Shown here: positions 34,865 to 47,453 of the stretch, one piece after another
How the letters are laid out: each line of letters starts with the position of its first letter
Numbering within the stretch: the stretch's first letter is position 1
From: Wurfbainia villosa
Lineage: Eukaryota; Streptophyta; Magnoliopsida; Zingiberales; Zingiberaceae
Direction of reading: 5' to 3'
NCBI GenBank assembly: GCA_025175895.1
Contig: CM045993.1
Span: 56,610,621-56,674,620, forward strand
DNA: 64,000 bases
Position numbers and translations under genes: made by a program
The notes under the pieces: generated by a model
The model's database searches: none
Seen by the model: the letters and a program-made list of their open reading frames with translations, nothing else
What the model was told of the DNA's origin: nothing

Positions 34865-35745
34865 TGTTGGATCGATCGATCGCTAGAGGGGGTGAATAGA
34901 TAGAAACTTTTTAGTACAATGCTTTTAAAAACTTATATGAAAGATAAACAAAGCAAAAGTAAAGAAGACAATTGACACAAGAGATTATTTGTCTGAGGTC
35001 TATACTCCATAAGGCCCTAGTGGTCCTGACCAGACGGCGGGCTATTAAAGAACTCCTCCTCATTTGAGGTAGGAGTTGGGATCGACAAAAAGATAGGACA
35101 TCTCTCCTCTATAATGAAAGCTTTACTAAAAGAATAAACTGAAACTAATTTACAACTTTCTTCACGACTTTAAGAGGAGGTCAAGCTCTAGTAAAAATAG
35201 TTGTAGGGGAGTCGGAGAGCAGAAAAGCACTTGAAGGAATTGATTCAAACCCTATCCTCCTTTATAGCCTTTTCCTCATCGAATGGGTCTAGCCAATCAA
35301 AATGGGCACAAATGAAAATGGTGATAACTTGATCACTGAGGTGATCCTACCAATCACCGATGGCCATCACGCCGAATGGCATCCGATCGAGGCAATGATT
35401 ATTTGCGACAGCGAGAGTCCTCGCCGCAAGATGCTGCAAGGCAAGGTTAGCTCAATAAAAACATCGACGACCGGCCCATCTCGATTCCAGACTATAAGAG
35501 TCGCCTACGCAAGATCATCCGGATACGACTTACGCCGCAGAAGCACGACTCCTAAGATTTCATGTGGCTGAAGAGCTTCTACTCCTCCACCCTTCACCTC
35601 AGAGTGTCGCCTACCGCGGCCCGTGTGTCGCTAGCCTCACCAAATGCTGACTTTTTCTCTCGCACACTTGATTTAGCTCGAGATAACAATATAGCTTAAG
35701 TATCGCTATATAATCAAAACTGTTTTAGGTGCCATCGCATCAACA
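34865..35745 (-). mobile_element. 5' LTR of element D, shortened by many small losses
   Basis: 881 bp against 1110 bp for its partner. It aligns along its whole length but lacks dozens of 1-20 base pieces (for example around 34905, 34940, 35000 and 35030). Both ends are kept (TGTTGGATCGATCG ... GCATCAACA). Confidence 0.9.
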
Positions 35746-35989
35746 AGTGTGTGATAAAGATGGTGGAAATATTACTATTGCTGAAGATGTTCAATACATT
35801 GTCATATAAAGAAGACTGAGATTTGTTAGACCATGGATGTTATGCTAATTACGCTTGAGTTCACGAGGATTTTCTAGTTGGCGATAGATCAAATTAAGAT
35901 CTAGGAGCAGAAAGGATTTTTATCCATGAAACAGAAGATGTAGATTGTGAAACCATAGATGTTAAGAAAATGGTGGAGAAAAAAAAATG
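35746..35989 (+). mobile_element. Gypsy 5' LTR, right part, degraded
   Basis: Resumes with agtgtgtgata, matching 41846 onward of the 3' LTR, but keeps only about 240 of about 380 bp. The terminal block with GCGCCGCCCTG ... GGCATTACA is lost. It ends at a poly-A tract next to the primer-binding site. Confidence 0.75.
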
Positions 35990-36001
35990 TGGTATCGAGG
36001 A
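35990..36001 (+). promoter_or_regulatory. Degraded primer-binding site of the gypsy element
   Basis: tggtatcgagga, one base short of TGGTATCAGAG, directly after the 5' LTR remnant. Confidence 0.65.
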
Positions 36002-36059
36002 GTATTTGAACTGAATTACCAATAGTCGAGATATAACGATTAACCACCAAGGCACCCAG

Positions 36060-38535
36060 AAGCCACGATGTTAAACAAGAAAGAAGAGTTACTTACAGGA
36101 CTTATCCGCCTAGTCACTCACCATGGGGAGCTCTCATAAAGAAAAAGATGGGTCCATGCTAATGTGTATAGACCATCGGGCAACAACATAACCATCAAGA
36201 ATAGGTACCCTTCCCGTGATCGACGACTGCTCACCAACCACCAAAGATCGATTCGTGTCCGCTATCACCAAGTAAAAGTAAAGCTAGGCGACCAAGATGG
36301 CATTCGACGAGATACATTATGAGTTCGAGTTATGCCCTTCGGAGTAACCAATGCTCTGCGATGTTCATGGACTTGATGAATCGAGTAGGCCTTCTCGACA
36401 ACAAATTTGTAATCGTTATCGACGATATTCTTATCTACTCGAGGGATCGAGAAGAGCATGTCAACATCCAAGATAGTATTTCTTCGTAAAGAGCAACTAT
36501 ATGCGGTTCTCCAAATGTGAGTTCGCTCGATCAAGTGTCATTCTTGGGTCATCTCTAAAGAAGGAATCATGGTAGACCCAATAAAGATTGAAGCCGTGAG
36601 GAACCGGAATAGGCCATGGAATGCGAGTGAAATTAGAAGTTTTCTCTGCTATTACGAAAGTTTGTAGAGGACTTTCTAGAATTGCAGCTCTATGATGTCA
36701 CCCAAAGGACAAGCAATACAAATGGATCGAGGACCGCAAGAGGAGTTTACTGAATCAAGAGGAGAGTGACGCGCTCCATTCTCGACTCTCCTCAAGATAA
36801 TGAAAGCTTCGATATGTATAGTGACGCTTAAACCGGGGCTCGAGTCTTATGCAAAACGGCAAGGTTGTCTTACGCCAGATACTCAAGGAGCACGAAAGAA
36901 ATTATCCTACCATGATTTAGAACTAGCTGTGGTATTCGCTAAAATATGGAGGCACTACTTACTGAGCTAGGTGTATACCTCAGTACCGAGATATTTCTTC
37001 ACCAAAGACCTAAATATGAGGCAATGCAGATATCGAGCTAGTCAAAGATTATGATTGTGAGATATTCTATCATCCAGAAAGGCCAAAATGTGATGCACTT
37101 AGCGTAAAGTCCTGCCGATGTCCTTATCAATGCTATCTCAACCCCTGAAAAGGAAAATAATTAATTACGGAATGGAGATTATTTCTGGACAACTTTCCAC
37201 CATGATGATAGCGCCGACGTTGTTCGACGATATATTGGGAAAGCAAGATGGTGATTCAGACATCCAGAAAATCAAACAGGAAGTCCGAAGGAAGGGATAA
37301 TGGATTCGATGCGATGGCGATTATTATACTCGACCGACTATGTATTCGGACGATCCGAATTACTAAGAAGATACTGAGGAATCCTATGGAACACCTTATA
37401 CCATGCATCCGGATCTACAAAATGTATCGACTTAAGAGATAAATTTTGGTGGTGCATGAAAAGGGACGTGGCTCAAGACGCCAACACCGTCGACCGCCAG
37501 AGGGTTAAGGCAACACCGTAAACCCGGAGGATTACCAAATGATACATTCCAGTGGAAATGGGAAGAAATTTCTATGGATTTCATCTCAGATTGCAACAAC
37601 CAATGGTTATGATGCGATATGGGTAACCATAGACCGGTTGACAAAGTCTGCCCATTTCCTGGCAATTAAGATGACCTATCCTGTTGAGCAGCTAGCTCAA
37701 TTATATGTCAAGGAAATTATTAGATTACATGGAGTGCCTAAGGCTATTATTTCGATCGATGGCCGTTTTACCTCCCATTTATGGGAATGTGTTCAGAAGG
37801 CTCTTGGCACTAAGTTGAGTTTCAAGATCGCTTCATCCTCGATCACAATGACAGAAGAGTGAACGCCGAAGACATGTTAAGAGCTTGTGCTCTAGACTTT
37901 AAGGGAGTTGGTGTCATATGTGCGTAATTTGCTTACAACAACAAGCTACAGCTACTATTGAATGGCACCATATGAAGCTCTATATGAGAAGATGTGTCTC
38001 CTATCTGGTACGAGGTGGTGAAGGAGGGAAATGGGTCTTCGATATAGGACGATACCACCCGAGCTATACTGTATCCGCCGAGAATCAATCAGAGCCGACA
38101 AAAGAGCTATGCGGATATGCGCGAGACGTTAGAATTCGGTCGGACCCGTATTCTCAAAGTGGCCCTATGCGAAGGAGTGATGAGATTCAAGAAACCGAGT
38201 CCACGCTTACGTGGGACCGTATCCGATATTGGAGGGTTGGCAAGGTAGCTTACATGGGAGCTCAAGAGATGTCGGCTATACACAACGTGTTCCATGTCTC
38301 TGTACTCAAGAAATGCATATCTAGTGCGGACCAAGTGATCGAGCCACAAACAGTACAAGTTCAAGAGGACCTGAGTATGGAAAGTTAGCCTATCCAGATA
38401 TTAGACCGAGAAGTCAAGAGGCTAAGGAACAAAGAGGTGCCCTTAGTGAAGGTCCTGTGGCAAAATCAACGGTACGAGGAAGCTACCTAGGAGCGTGAGG
38501 AGGACATGAAGCAGAAGGACCTAGAATTGTTTTAA
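36060..38535 (+). pseudogene. Gypsy pol remnant: RT, RNase H, integrase, chromodomain
   Basis: Recognised from words in shifting frames. RT: HSPWGA (about 36118), FMDLMNRV (about 36363), IDDILIYSRDREEH (about 36418-36460, the catalytic Asp pair). RNase H: FDMYSDA (about 36800) and a Tyr-His-rich block to about 36970. Integrase core: the 37539-37862 frame with WVTIDRLTKSAHF and IDGRFTSHLWE. C-terminal: VFHVSVLKKCI (about 38289), then VPLVKVLWQNQRYEEAT, a stop, and EREEDM (38437-38510), a chromodomain-like end with TAA at 38533-38535. Gag and protease are absent. There are many small deletions, so no enzyme could be made. Confidence 0.85.
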
Positions 38536-38557
38536 GTTTCGAGGACGAAACTTTTAC

Positions 38558-38571
38558 AAGGTATGGAGGAT
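38558..38571 (+). promoter_or_regulatory. Gypsy polypurine tract
   Basis: aaggtatggaggat, next to the 3' LTR TGTAACACC and after the conserved gaggacgaaac stretch. It primes plus-strand DNA. Confidence 0.75.
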
Positions 38572-41500
38572 TGTAACACCCATAAAATTTCTAGCAATTT
38601 TACGAGAATTTTTGGCTTTACGATGATGGACTTTATGTGGGCCTTTTCGAAAATAAAAGGAAAATAAGCCAAAAAGAGATGCAAGGCCTAGGAATTGAAC
38701 CCCAAACCTCTAGAGATAGCCAAGCCCTATAGATGCACCCACTAACCAGAAGCCCAATAGGATTATATCATTAGAGGAATAAGGGAAATTATGGTTAAGT
38801 GTAAGGGAGATCAAGGGGCTCTTCAAATAAATAAATAGGGGGAATGAGGGGGCATGAGCTATCCAAACTTCATTTCTCCTCCTCTTCTTCTTCCTCACCG
38901 AATTCTAGAGCTCCCTCTTCATCCTTTGGCCGAACCCCATTCAAGCAAGGAGAAGGCTAGGTTTTTGTTTCCTTAGGTCATCTTCACTGAGCAAAGCGAA
39001 GGAAGTAAGATTCTCACCAGATATTTGTTTTCGAGATGAGATATTATAGCTCCTACATGTTTCGCCAACCAAGGTTTTTGGGGCTAGGGTTGCATGAAAA
39101 TGATTCTAAGGATATTTTATAGGTTGTATGCTTCATGTAGGAATTTTTAGGTGACCAAAATCCAAGCTTATAGCCCCTACATGTTTCAGCCAACCAAGGT
39201 TTTTGGGGCTAGGGTTGCATGAAAATGATTCTAAGGATATTTTATAGGTTGTATGCTTCATGTAGAAATTTTTAGGTGACCAAAATCCAAGCTTATAGCC
39301 CCTACATGTTTCGGCCAACCAAGGTTTTTGGGGCTAGGGTTGCATGAAAATGATTCTAAGGATATTTTTATAGATTGTATGCTTCATGTAGGAATTTTTA
39401 GGTGACAAAAATCCAAGCTTATTGCCCCTACATGTTTCGGCCAACATTTGTTTTTAGGGTTAGGGTTTCATGAAAACACCCCTTATGAAGTTATATTATG
39501 TTGTGTGTCTTCATGTAGGAGTTTATGTAACAAAAATAAAGAAATTGGTACCCTACATGTTTCGGCCAACATTGGTTTTTAGGGTTAGGGTTTCATGAAA
39601 ACACCCCTTATGAAGTTATATTATGTTGTGTGCCTTCATGTAGAAGTTTATGTAACAAAAATAAAGAAATTGGTACCCTACAAGTTTCGGCCAACAATGG
39701 TTGTAGGGCTAGGGTGGCATGAAAACACCCCTTAGGAAATTAGGATATGTTGTATGCCTATGTGATGAATATGTTTATGTTTTTAATATGCCATGAATTA
39801 TGCTCATGTGATGAATATGTTTATGATTTTCATATGTCATGAATTATGCCTATGTGATGAATATGTTTATGTTTTTAATATGCCATGAATTATGCCTATG
39901 TGATGAATATGTTTATGATTTTCATATGTCATGAATTATGCCTATGTGATGAATATGTTTATGTTTTTAATATGCCATGAAATATGCCTATGTGATGAAT
40001 ATATTTATGATTTTCATATGTCATGAATTATGCCTATGTGATGAATATGTTTATGTTTTTAATATGCCATGAATTATGCCTATGTGATGAATATGTTTAT
40101 TATTTTCATATGTCATGAATTATGCCTATGTGATGAATATGTTTATGTTTTTAATATGCCATGAATTATGCCTATGTGATGAATATGTTTATGATTTTCA
40201 TATGTCATTAATTATGCCTATATGATGAATATGATTATGTTTTTAATATGCCATGAAGTATGCCTATGTGATGAACAAGTTGATGATTTTATATGCCATG
40301 AAATATGCTTATGTGATGAACATGATTATGCTTTAAGACCCCTTTAGGGTACTCTTACGTTATGAATGCATATATGTTATGACATTTCTAGGAGATGCTT
40401 CCCTTTCAAGTAGGGATCAAGAGCTCTCCTTATGATAAGATAAGATGGAAATGCTTCCCTTTCAAGTAGGGATTAAGAGCTCTCCTTATGATAAGATAAG
40501 ATGGAGATGCTTCCCTTTCAAGTAGGGATTAAGAGCTCTCCCTATGATAAGATAAGATGGAGATGCTTCCCTTTCAAGTAGGGATTAAGAGCTCTCCCTA
40601 TGATAAGATAAGATGGAGATGCTTCCCTTTCAAGTAGGGATTAAGAGCTCTCCTTATGATAAGATAAGACGGAGATGCTTCCTTTGGTGGGGATTAAGAG
40701 AGCATTCTTTATGATATGACAAGAAAGAAAGGAAAGAAAATTAAGTATTTTACTTTGTAAGAGGTTAAGACCGCTAGGTCGTTAATCAAATCCAAGGGAC
40801 ATAAGAAGACGAAGAGGTCCCGCTCGTAAGACGAAGAGGTCTTGCTCTAGTAGGTCGTGGCTCGCTACCCCACCTGGGAACGCGCTATGTGGTACTTAGC
40901 ACAGGGCCCCCATGCAAGTTATGATTATGTTAAAGTACCTATATGTATATGCTTTGAAAAGAAAGGACTTGTATGATACTATGAATGCTTATGTTCAAGT
41001 TTAAGAATGCTTATGATTATGTCCTTTATGCATGATTAGGATTTATGATACTATGAATGCTTATGTTCAAGTTTAAGAATGCTGATGATTATGTCCTTTA
41101 TGCATGATTAGGATTTATGATATTATGAATGCTTATGTTCAAGTTTAAGAATGCTTATGATTATGTCCTTTATGCATGATTAGGATTTATGATACTATGA
41201 ATGCTTATGTTCAAGTTTAAGAATGCTGATGATTATGTCCTTTATGCATGATTAGGATTTATGATATTATGAATGCTTATGTTCAAGTTTAAGAATGCTG
41301 ATGATTATGTCCTTTATGCATGATTAGGATTTATGATATTATGAATGCTTATGTTCAAGTTTAAGAATGCTTATGATTGTGTCCTTTATGCATGATTAGG
41401 ATTTATGATATTATGAATGCTTATGTTCAAGTTTAAGAATGCTTATGATTGTGTCCTTTATTCATGATTAGGATTTATGATATTATGAATGCTTATGTTC

Positions 41501-42227
41501 AAGCTTAAGAATGCTTACGATTATGTCCTTTATGCATGTTTAGGATTTATGATATTATGAATGCTTATGTTTCACTTATGCCCTGCTTAGATTTGATTAT
41601 GCTTAGCATGCCTATGTAAATTTTATTCCATGTTTATGTTTCATTACGTTAGTATGCTGATGTGTAGTTTTGTTATGCACTACTTATGTTGTTTATGCTA
41701 GTATGCTCATGTTGTCTAATTATTGATTAGGTTTGTGGCTTTTGTGAGTAGGCAAGAATCTTACTAAGCTATATGCTTATAGTTTATGTTGTCCATATAC
41801 TGCAGACAAAGGAAACATGAACTAGAGGAAGTAGCAGGAGGGGCCAAGTGTGTGTGATAGTGGCATGGTGGAAAAAGACACTATTACTATCTGCTTATAT
41901 TTATATGCTCAATGAATAACTTAAGACATTGCTTCCGCTTATAAGACCTGTGATTTGTTAGTACCATGCTGGATGTTACTGTTCATTTACTTAAGAAAGT
42001 TTGATATGTTAGAACTCATGAATGGATCTTTATGTTATGCATGTTATAAAAAGAGACAAGATATGTTAACATGCTAACGACGAATATGATAGGTGATGCA
42101 TGTATAAAAGAAGGTTTATGCCATGATAACATGTTTAAGTATGTAGATTGTGAAATGAGTCCTATATGTTATGTTAAGAAAAAAAAAAGTAGCGCCGCCC
42201 TGAGAGCAGATAAGGGCGGGCATTACA
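38572..42227 (+). mobile_element. Gypsy 3' LTR, uninterrupted
   Basis: 3656 bp, TGTAACACCC ... GGCATTACA. It holds the same four tandem arrays as the 5' LTR (about 39050-39750, 39757-40330, 40395-40710, 40980-41570). Short patches of small losses are at about 38983-39050 and 40675-40910. The last 80 bp has a GC-rich imperfect inverted repeat, cgccgccctga and taagggcggg, which could form a hairpin near the transcript end. Confidence 0.92.
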
Positions 42228-42232
42228 ATACC
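42228..42232. repeat. Target-site duplication ATACC of the gypsy element (right copy)
   Basis: Pairs with 24192-24196. Confidence 0.95.
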
Positions 42233-44094
42233 TTTGAGTTAGAACACTGACTCAAATCTCCTTACCAATCATCCCAAATTGGTATTCCCAAACATTCTCC
42301 CAAATTCTCCGAATTAACATTTGATAACATCAATTGATAACACTCTCCATAACATTCTCCCCCAAAACATTCTCCCCCATTTTGACTAACATTAAAAAGG
42401 TTTACTTTTCAAGGAGGTCAATGTCTCATATCCAATGAGATCTTACAATCTCCTCCTTGGTCTAGAAATACCTAGGATGCCTACCATCTTCCTAGTGATA
42501 AGTCCCATATCACTCAAGAGAGGCAATCCTATACACTCTCCCAATTTCCAAATTGGATATCTCAAAATCCCTTTTCCCCCCTCATGAGGAAAAATACCAT
42601 CCATCATCCCATGATGGATACCTCTTCCTAAAGGCTTGCTCCCCCTTGACCATTGCACCAACAATGTCCTTGGGAAGTCCCTAAGCCAATAGGAACTCTA
42701 AACCATCAAAAATAAGGTTCAAAGTTCAAACATGAACTCTCCACACCTTAAATTTGATAAATCATCCTAACACCTCTCTTAATCCATATCCAATGGATTT
42801 TCACCCTTCATAATACTTCCCAAAGCATATCCTAGGATTAGTAGTTAGGAACCCTTACTATAGCTGAACACGGGCTAAACAACTTTATTTTTCTCAAAAT
42901 CAGCCTGGCAGTCGACTCTATCAGAGATCAGTCGACTGCCACCAAGGGCAGTCGACTGATAACTAAAATTTTCAAATTTCAATTATCAGAAATGAATTTC
43001 AGAAATTCATAAATAAATATACATATATCGAAAAATCATGAAAATTCATACGTATAATACTTATGACCAATACAATGGGTGAAAAATGTTAGAAAAATAT
43101 TTTGCCCACAAAATATCGAAATTGATAGAAAGTTCAAAAGTGAAGAAAAACTTTAATATTTTAGCTCACTTTGTATCAACTTCATCAATGGTGATTGCTA
43201 TCAAATGATAGACTTCACCAAGGTTTTCTAAATTGATTTTAAAAAGTTTTTGAAAACCTATATTGGATCATATTCCTTGCGCTTAATGTACATGACTTGT
43301 ACACAAGCTTTCCCAATAATCCACACTTAGTAAAAGATGAGTTTTAGTTCATCTAGATGCAAACACTATGCACCTTGAACTTAACTCATATCCTAGCATC
43401 TCACATGTATCTAGGGTGTATAAATACACATACATGTCAATTTAATGTGAGATGTGGATTTTGGTTCATCTTAAACTAAAGCCTCATGCATTTTCTAAGG
43501 CAACTCTACTTGATTCCCTAATAAATGAGACTTCAAGTCATGCCATTGTCCTTGAATCATTTTTAATCAATTTAAATGCATGAAGTATGATAATGACATA
43601 AATGATAACATAATAAAGCATGACCAATGATCATGATATTATGACATATGATATAATCTAAAACACATGATATTAAACCTTAATCCAATCCTAAACATGA
43701 TCATGACATATTAAATGGTAAAAATAAATATGATATCATGACATGTTATATGGCAAACAAGGCATGACAAATAAAAAGTATAGGTAAAAGAATAGCTAAA
43801 TTTTAAAGTTAATTGCCATTTGTTATAATTAATCTCATTTTGCCATATTATTAATTTTCTCCCATGTGTACTAAAAACACAAAATGACACACTATAACCT
43901 CTAAACGTAAATTGTGCCAATTTGATTGATTTTTTATAATTCCAAAAATGTATTGGCACATCCTAAAATCTTTTAGGATTAACAATCAAATTTATTTCCA
44001 AGGTATCCATAACCTTGAAAATTACCTAAAGTGCCACCTTTACTATGGTTAGGTTAACTACCCATCCATTTAAAGTTGGCACACCTAAACCCAT
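42233..44094 (-). other. Non-coding 3' interior of element C, with mini-ORF after gag
   Basis: Continues the interior from 24196. It is AT-rich, with CTCCCC tracts (about 42357-42384 and 42640) and palindromes (about 42910-42960). The TAG stop of gag (44097-44095) is followed at once by ATG and a 22-codon frame to 44026 (MGLGVPTLNGWVVNLT). No other gene is supportable. Confidence 0.75.
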
Positions 44095-45824
44095 CTAGCG
44101 TGAATCGATCATGCTCTTAGGAACCCAAAACCTATTTGAGCTCCTAGGATTTACTAGGTATTCCTTAGGGATAACTTCCCTAGATACCTTCCTAATGACC
44201 CTTCTAGGCTTGTTAGCCTTGGTCATTTGGATCTTGCCTAGGTTAACTCTAGGGGTAACTCCCCTTGCAACCTTCTTAGTGGCCACCCTAGGTTTCTTAG
44301 AAACCCTAGCCATTAGGCACACACCTTGGTTACCCTTAGGGATGACTTCCCTAGTAACCTTGGTCTTCCTAGACCTAGTTTGTATTCCATAATCAAATGA
44401 AACGCTATGATAAGCCACCTTAGGCTTAGGTTTGTGACCCAAACCCTTCTTGCCCTCGGTTGACTTTTGTCTCTTAGGCCCTAGGTGTTGACTCTTGGAC
44501 CTAGACCCTTGACTTTGACCATTTGACCCTTTTATTTGGTTTTGCATAATCTTAAGGGTCTTCTCAAGTTTCTCAAGCCTTGACCTCAAGGCTTGATTTT
44601 CAAACTCTAATTGCCCAATTTTAGAATTTTGATTTAATCCTTGGGCATGATTCTTCCTAGGCATATGTCTAGTCCATTTGGGGTTAAAACCTAGGTGCCC
44701 TTGTACCTTTCTAATTATCTCTCTAGGTAGAATTGGTCTAGAATTATTTGACCTAGATTTGTCTCTAGATAAATTATTTTTAGGGACATTAGTCCCAAAT
44801 TTCTCCTTATTTTCAAGGTGATTATTCTTAGCTCCTAGGTAAAAGTATTTGTTATTCCTAGCATGCTTTTCATGAATAATTGCAAGATTACTTAAGTTCT
44901 TTCTAGCATGCTTTTTGACATTAAAACTAGAAGAATGAGCATTATTGAAATGATACACCTTAGGGTTTGCCTTAGTGGCTCCCCCTACTTGTGATGCTCC
45001 CCTTTGTCCCTTCTTCTCCCCCTTCAGGCATTGACTCCGGTAGTGTCCCGTTTGTCGGCATTTGAAGCAGATCACTTGCTCCTTACTCTTCTTGGTGGGG
45101 ACACCGGCATCCTTTGACTTTTCTTGACTCTTAGGCACCGGTGGAACTTTCCTTACTATTTTTGGACACTTTCTCTTATAGTGCCTAGATTCCCTACACT
45201 CAAAGAAAATTATATGATTTTTGTTTAAAACTAAATTGCTTGAGTTACCTAGGGTGGTGGTGGAGTTTTGAGCTTCCTCATCTTGACCAGATGTTGAAGG
45301 CTCTTCTTGAGGTTGCTCCGGTGTAGAAGCTCTAATCTCCTCCCCCTCAATCCTAGAGGTTGAGGTTTCTTCCAATTCTACCTCTTCCACCACTTCTTCC
45401 TCCTCGGATGTCGAACACTCCTCGACCTCCGAATTCTCACTTTCTTGTGAGGATGAGCTCTCTTCCTCATCTTCCTTATCTTCTTAGATTGAGTGAGGCT
45501 CTTCATGGAATTTTCCCAATTTGTTCCAAACCTCCTTGGCATCTTTACAATCCCCTATCTTGATCAAAATATCATTAGAGATTACATTGAGCAAAATACC
45601 CATTACCTTATTGTGGATGTTATAATATCAGAGTTGTTCTTGGCTCCAATTCTTCTTCTTGATTTTTCTTCCTTCTTCGTCTTTTGGAGTGTCAAAACCT
45701 ACTAAGACACTAATCTAATTGTCAAAGTCACACATTAGAAAATGCATCATTCTACCTTCCAATACGCGAAATCTTTACGGTCGAAGGAAGGCAGAACGTT
45801 GATGTCATCACCCAATCTCTCCAT
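44095..45824 (-). pseudogene. gag of element C, 432-codon open C-terminal part, broken N-terminus
   Basis: The original start is the ATG at 45824 (NVLPSFDRKDFAYWK nearby), but the N-terminal domain down to about 45394 has several stops. From 45393 the frame is open for 432 codons: acidic linker (1-55), knuckle 1 (residues 63-76, first Cys read as Phe), knuckle 2 (Cys109, Cys112, His117, Cys122, all present), basic region, coiled coil (about 263-290, LEFENQALRSRLEKLEKTL), long basic tail, and the ending WVPKSMIDSR. This is the longest open gag in the window and, with H, shows the family's full C-terminal layout. No protease follows. Confidence 0.88.
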
Positions 45825-45876
45825 CTTTTCCTCTAGCATCTTTTGCTCCTGATGGTTAGTCTGTAGAAGAGCCCCA

Positions 45877-45889
45877 GGCTCTGATACTA
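45877..45889 (-). promoter_or_regulatory. Primer-binding site of element C
   Basis: ggctctgatacta, iMet-type with one change, 2 bp from the 5' LTR at 45892. Confidence 0.9.
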
Positions 45890-45891
45890 AT

Positions 45892-47448
45892 TGTAGAGGA
45901 AATATTGACTGCTAGAGGGAGGGGGAGGGGTGAATAGCGACGATTCGTTGCGCGATGGATTTCGTTGCGTGCTTGTCTATAAATCTTCGTTAGCGCAATA
46001 GAAATAAAGCAATAACAATACAAGCACACAATTACGCAATCATATGATGTGGTTCAGAATCGAATGATTCCTACTCCATGGATCGAGCTTTAAAGAGCTC
46101 TATCGATGCTAATCACACACCACTAATAAACACTCCTTCTCGACACAAGTCGGAGGCAGAGAAACCTCGTACAAGTGATCTTACAACAATAAGAGATAAA
46201 TACAAGCAATATACAAATGAAATACACAACAAGTAAAGAAAACAACACTTTACAATTGCTCTTGGATTGCTTGCTTTGTGGTTGCTTGAATTGCACTTGG
46301 AGACCCTGATTTGTAGCAGCAAATCGCCCCAAAACACCTCAAGAAATGCTGGTGAAATCCTCCTACACGAGCTTCCTTTATAGCTTCTACCTGGGCTAGA
46401 TTTTGCCTATCAGTCGACTGATCGGGACCATCAGTCGACTGATGCCACTGTTGTCGTGAGACAACGGCTAGATCCAAGCTGGAAAAATTCAATGGATCCA
46501 TCATCAGTCGCCTGATCATACCCATCAGTCGACTGATGGAGCCTTCACTCGATGGCTAACCCCCGCAGTTGAGTCTCGACTCCATTCTGTGCCCAAATTC
46601 TCGAGCAACAGTCGACTGATCGCATGATCAATCGACTGCTCGAGCCAGCAGTCGAATGCACACCTCTGGCAGTTGATTGCTGGGACACTTCCCATAGTCA
46701 AACCCTAGTTGACTCACACCAGACGACTGACATATGCCACTAGTCGACTGGCACACCTCAAACATTAGGTTTTAACCTCAAACATGAGGTTTAACCCAAG
46801 TATGATGCCCCCATACTTGCATGACCACCCGTAGCTTAGACCTAAGCCTTATAGACACCTCCGTCAGTCTCGCGGCTATCGGATCCCTCCAAGTCATCCA
46901 TGACTTGTTCATCCATACGCTAGCATTCAGGTGCTTCCATCGGCTATGTCATGCTAACGGTGTCTACACCGCTAAGGCACATTGGACTTACTCTGCCAAG
47001 ACTCCGCTTGGACTTTACGCCGCCAACCATTGGATTTATGCTGCCAAGACTCCCGCTTGGACTTTATGCCACCAATATCAAACCCCTTGGACATCTCAAA
47101 TGTCAAGACTCAAGCTTGGACTTTCCCTTGCCAACCCATGTTGGACTTCCCATGCCAAGACCCATGTTTGGACTTTTCCTTGCCAAGACCCATGCTTGGA
47201 ATTTAGATGCTAAGTACTCAAGACTTGGACTTTCCATGAAATGGTTAACTCCAGTCAACCATCAAAATCCCCTCGAGTCAAACTTGAGTCTGGTCAATCA
47301 TGACTTGGGTCAATTGTGCCAACAATCTCCCCAAAACATTATCAGACATCAATGTCAAACATCGTCAAACTTCCATGTCAAACATGAAAACATCGCTCGA
47401 GTCAAACTCGAGTCTGGTCAATCGTGACCTGGGCCGATTGCACCAACA
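45892..47448 (-). mobile_element. 5' LTR of element C
   Basis: 1557 bp, TGTAGAGGAAATATTGACTGC ... GATTGCACCAACA, partner of 22613-24159. The palindrome tract is at about 46410-46750 and the 'cttggactt' repeat block at about 46980-47240. Confidence 0.92.
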
Positions 47449-47453
47449 GACTT
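47449..47453. repeat. Target-site duplication of element C (right copy, GACTT)
   Basis: Pairs with GACTC at 22608-22612. Confidence 0.85.

Larger units (their letters stand above)
27564..35745 (-). mobile_element. Element D: Sirevirus-type Ty1/copia retrotransposon with degraded gag-pol
   Basis: About 8.2 kb. LTRs at 27564-28673 and 34865-35745, primer-binding site at 34851-34862, gag remnants (33627-34690), protease trace, integrase, RT and RNase H in copia order, and a polypurine tract at 28674. It is inserted in the gypsy 5' LTR. The TSD is blurred: aagtg occurs at 27561-27565 and 35745-35749, but overlaps the expected TG and CA ends by one or two bases. RNase H wording (LDRKSTSG, ALSTTKAEYIA) and multiplied polypurine-like tracts point to the Sirevirus lineage. 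Confidence 0.9.
24197..42227 (+). mobile_element. Ty3/gypsy chromovirus-type retrotransposon, gag deleted, pol degraded
   Basis: 18,031 bp with perfect 5-bp TSDs and LTRs starting TGTAAC and ending ATTACA. The 5' LTR (24197-27563 plus 35746-35989) is split by copia element D. Then follow a degraded primer-binding site (about 35990), pol remnants (36060-38535: RT, RNase H, integrase, chromodomain) and the 3' LTR (38572-42227). The gag and protease region is gone: only about 60 bp separate the primer-binding site from RT-like sequence. A C-terminal chromodomain remnant and the gaggacgaaac sequence before the polypurine tract fit a Tekay/Del-type chromovirus. Confidence 0.9.
22613..47448 (-). 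mobile_element. Element C: gag-only B-like retrotransposon split by an 18-kb gypsy element
   Basis: LTRs at 22613-24159 and 45892-47448, primer-binding site at 45877-45889, gag at 44095-45824 and polypurine tract at 24160. Without the gypsy insertion it is about 6.8 kb. TSD GACTC/GACTT places it inside LTR4 of the B array. Its LTRs are about 70 bp longer than those of B and start TGTAGAGGAAATGTTGAC, so it is a related subfamily. No pol is present. Confidence 0.9.
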
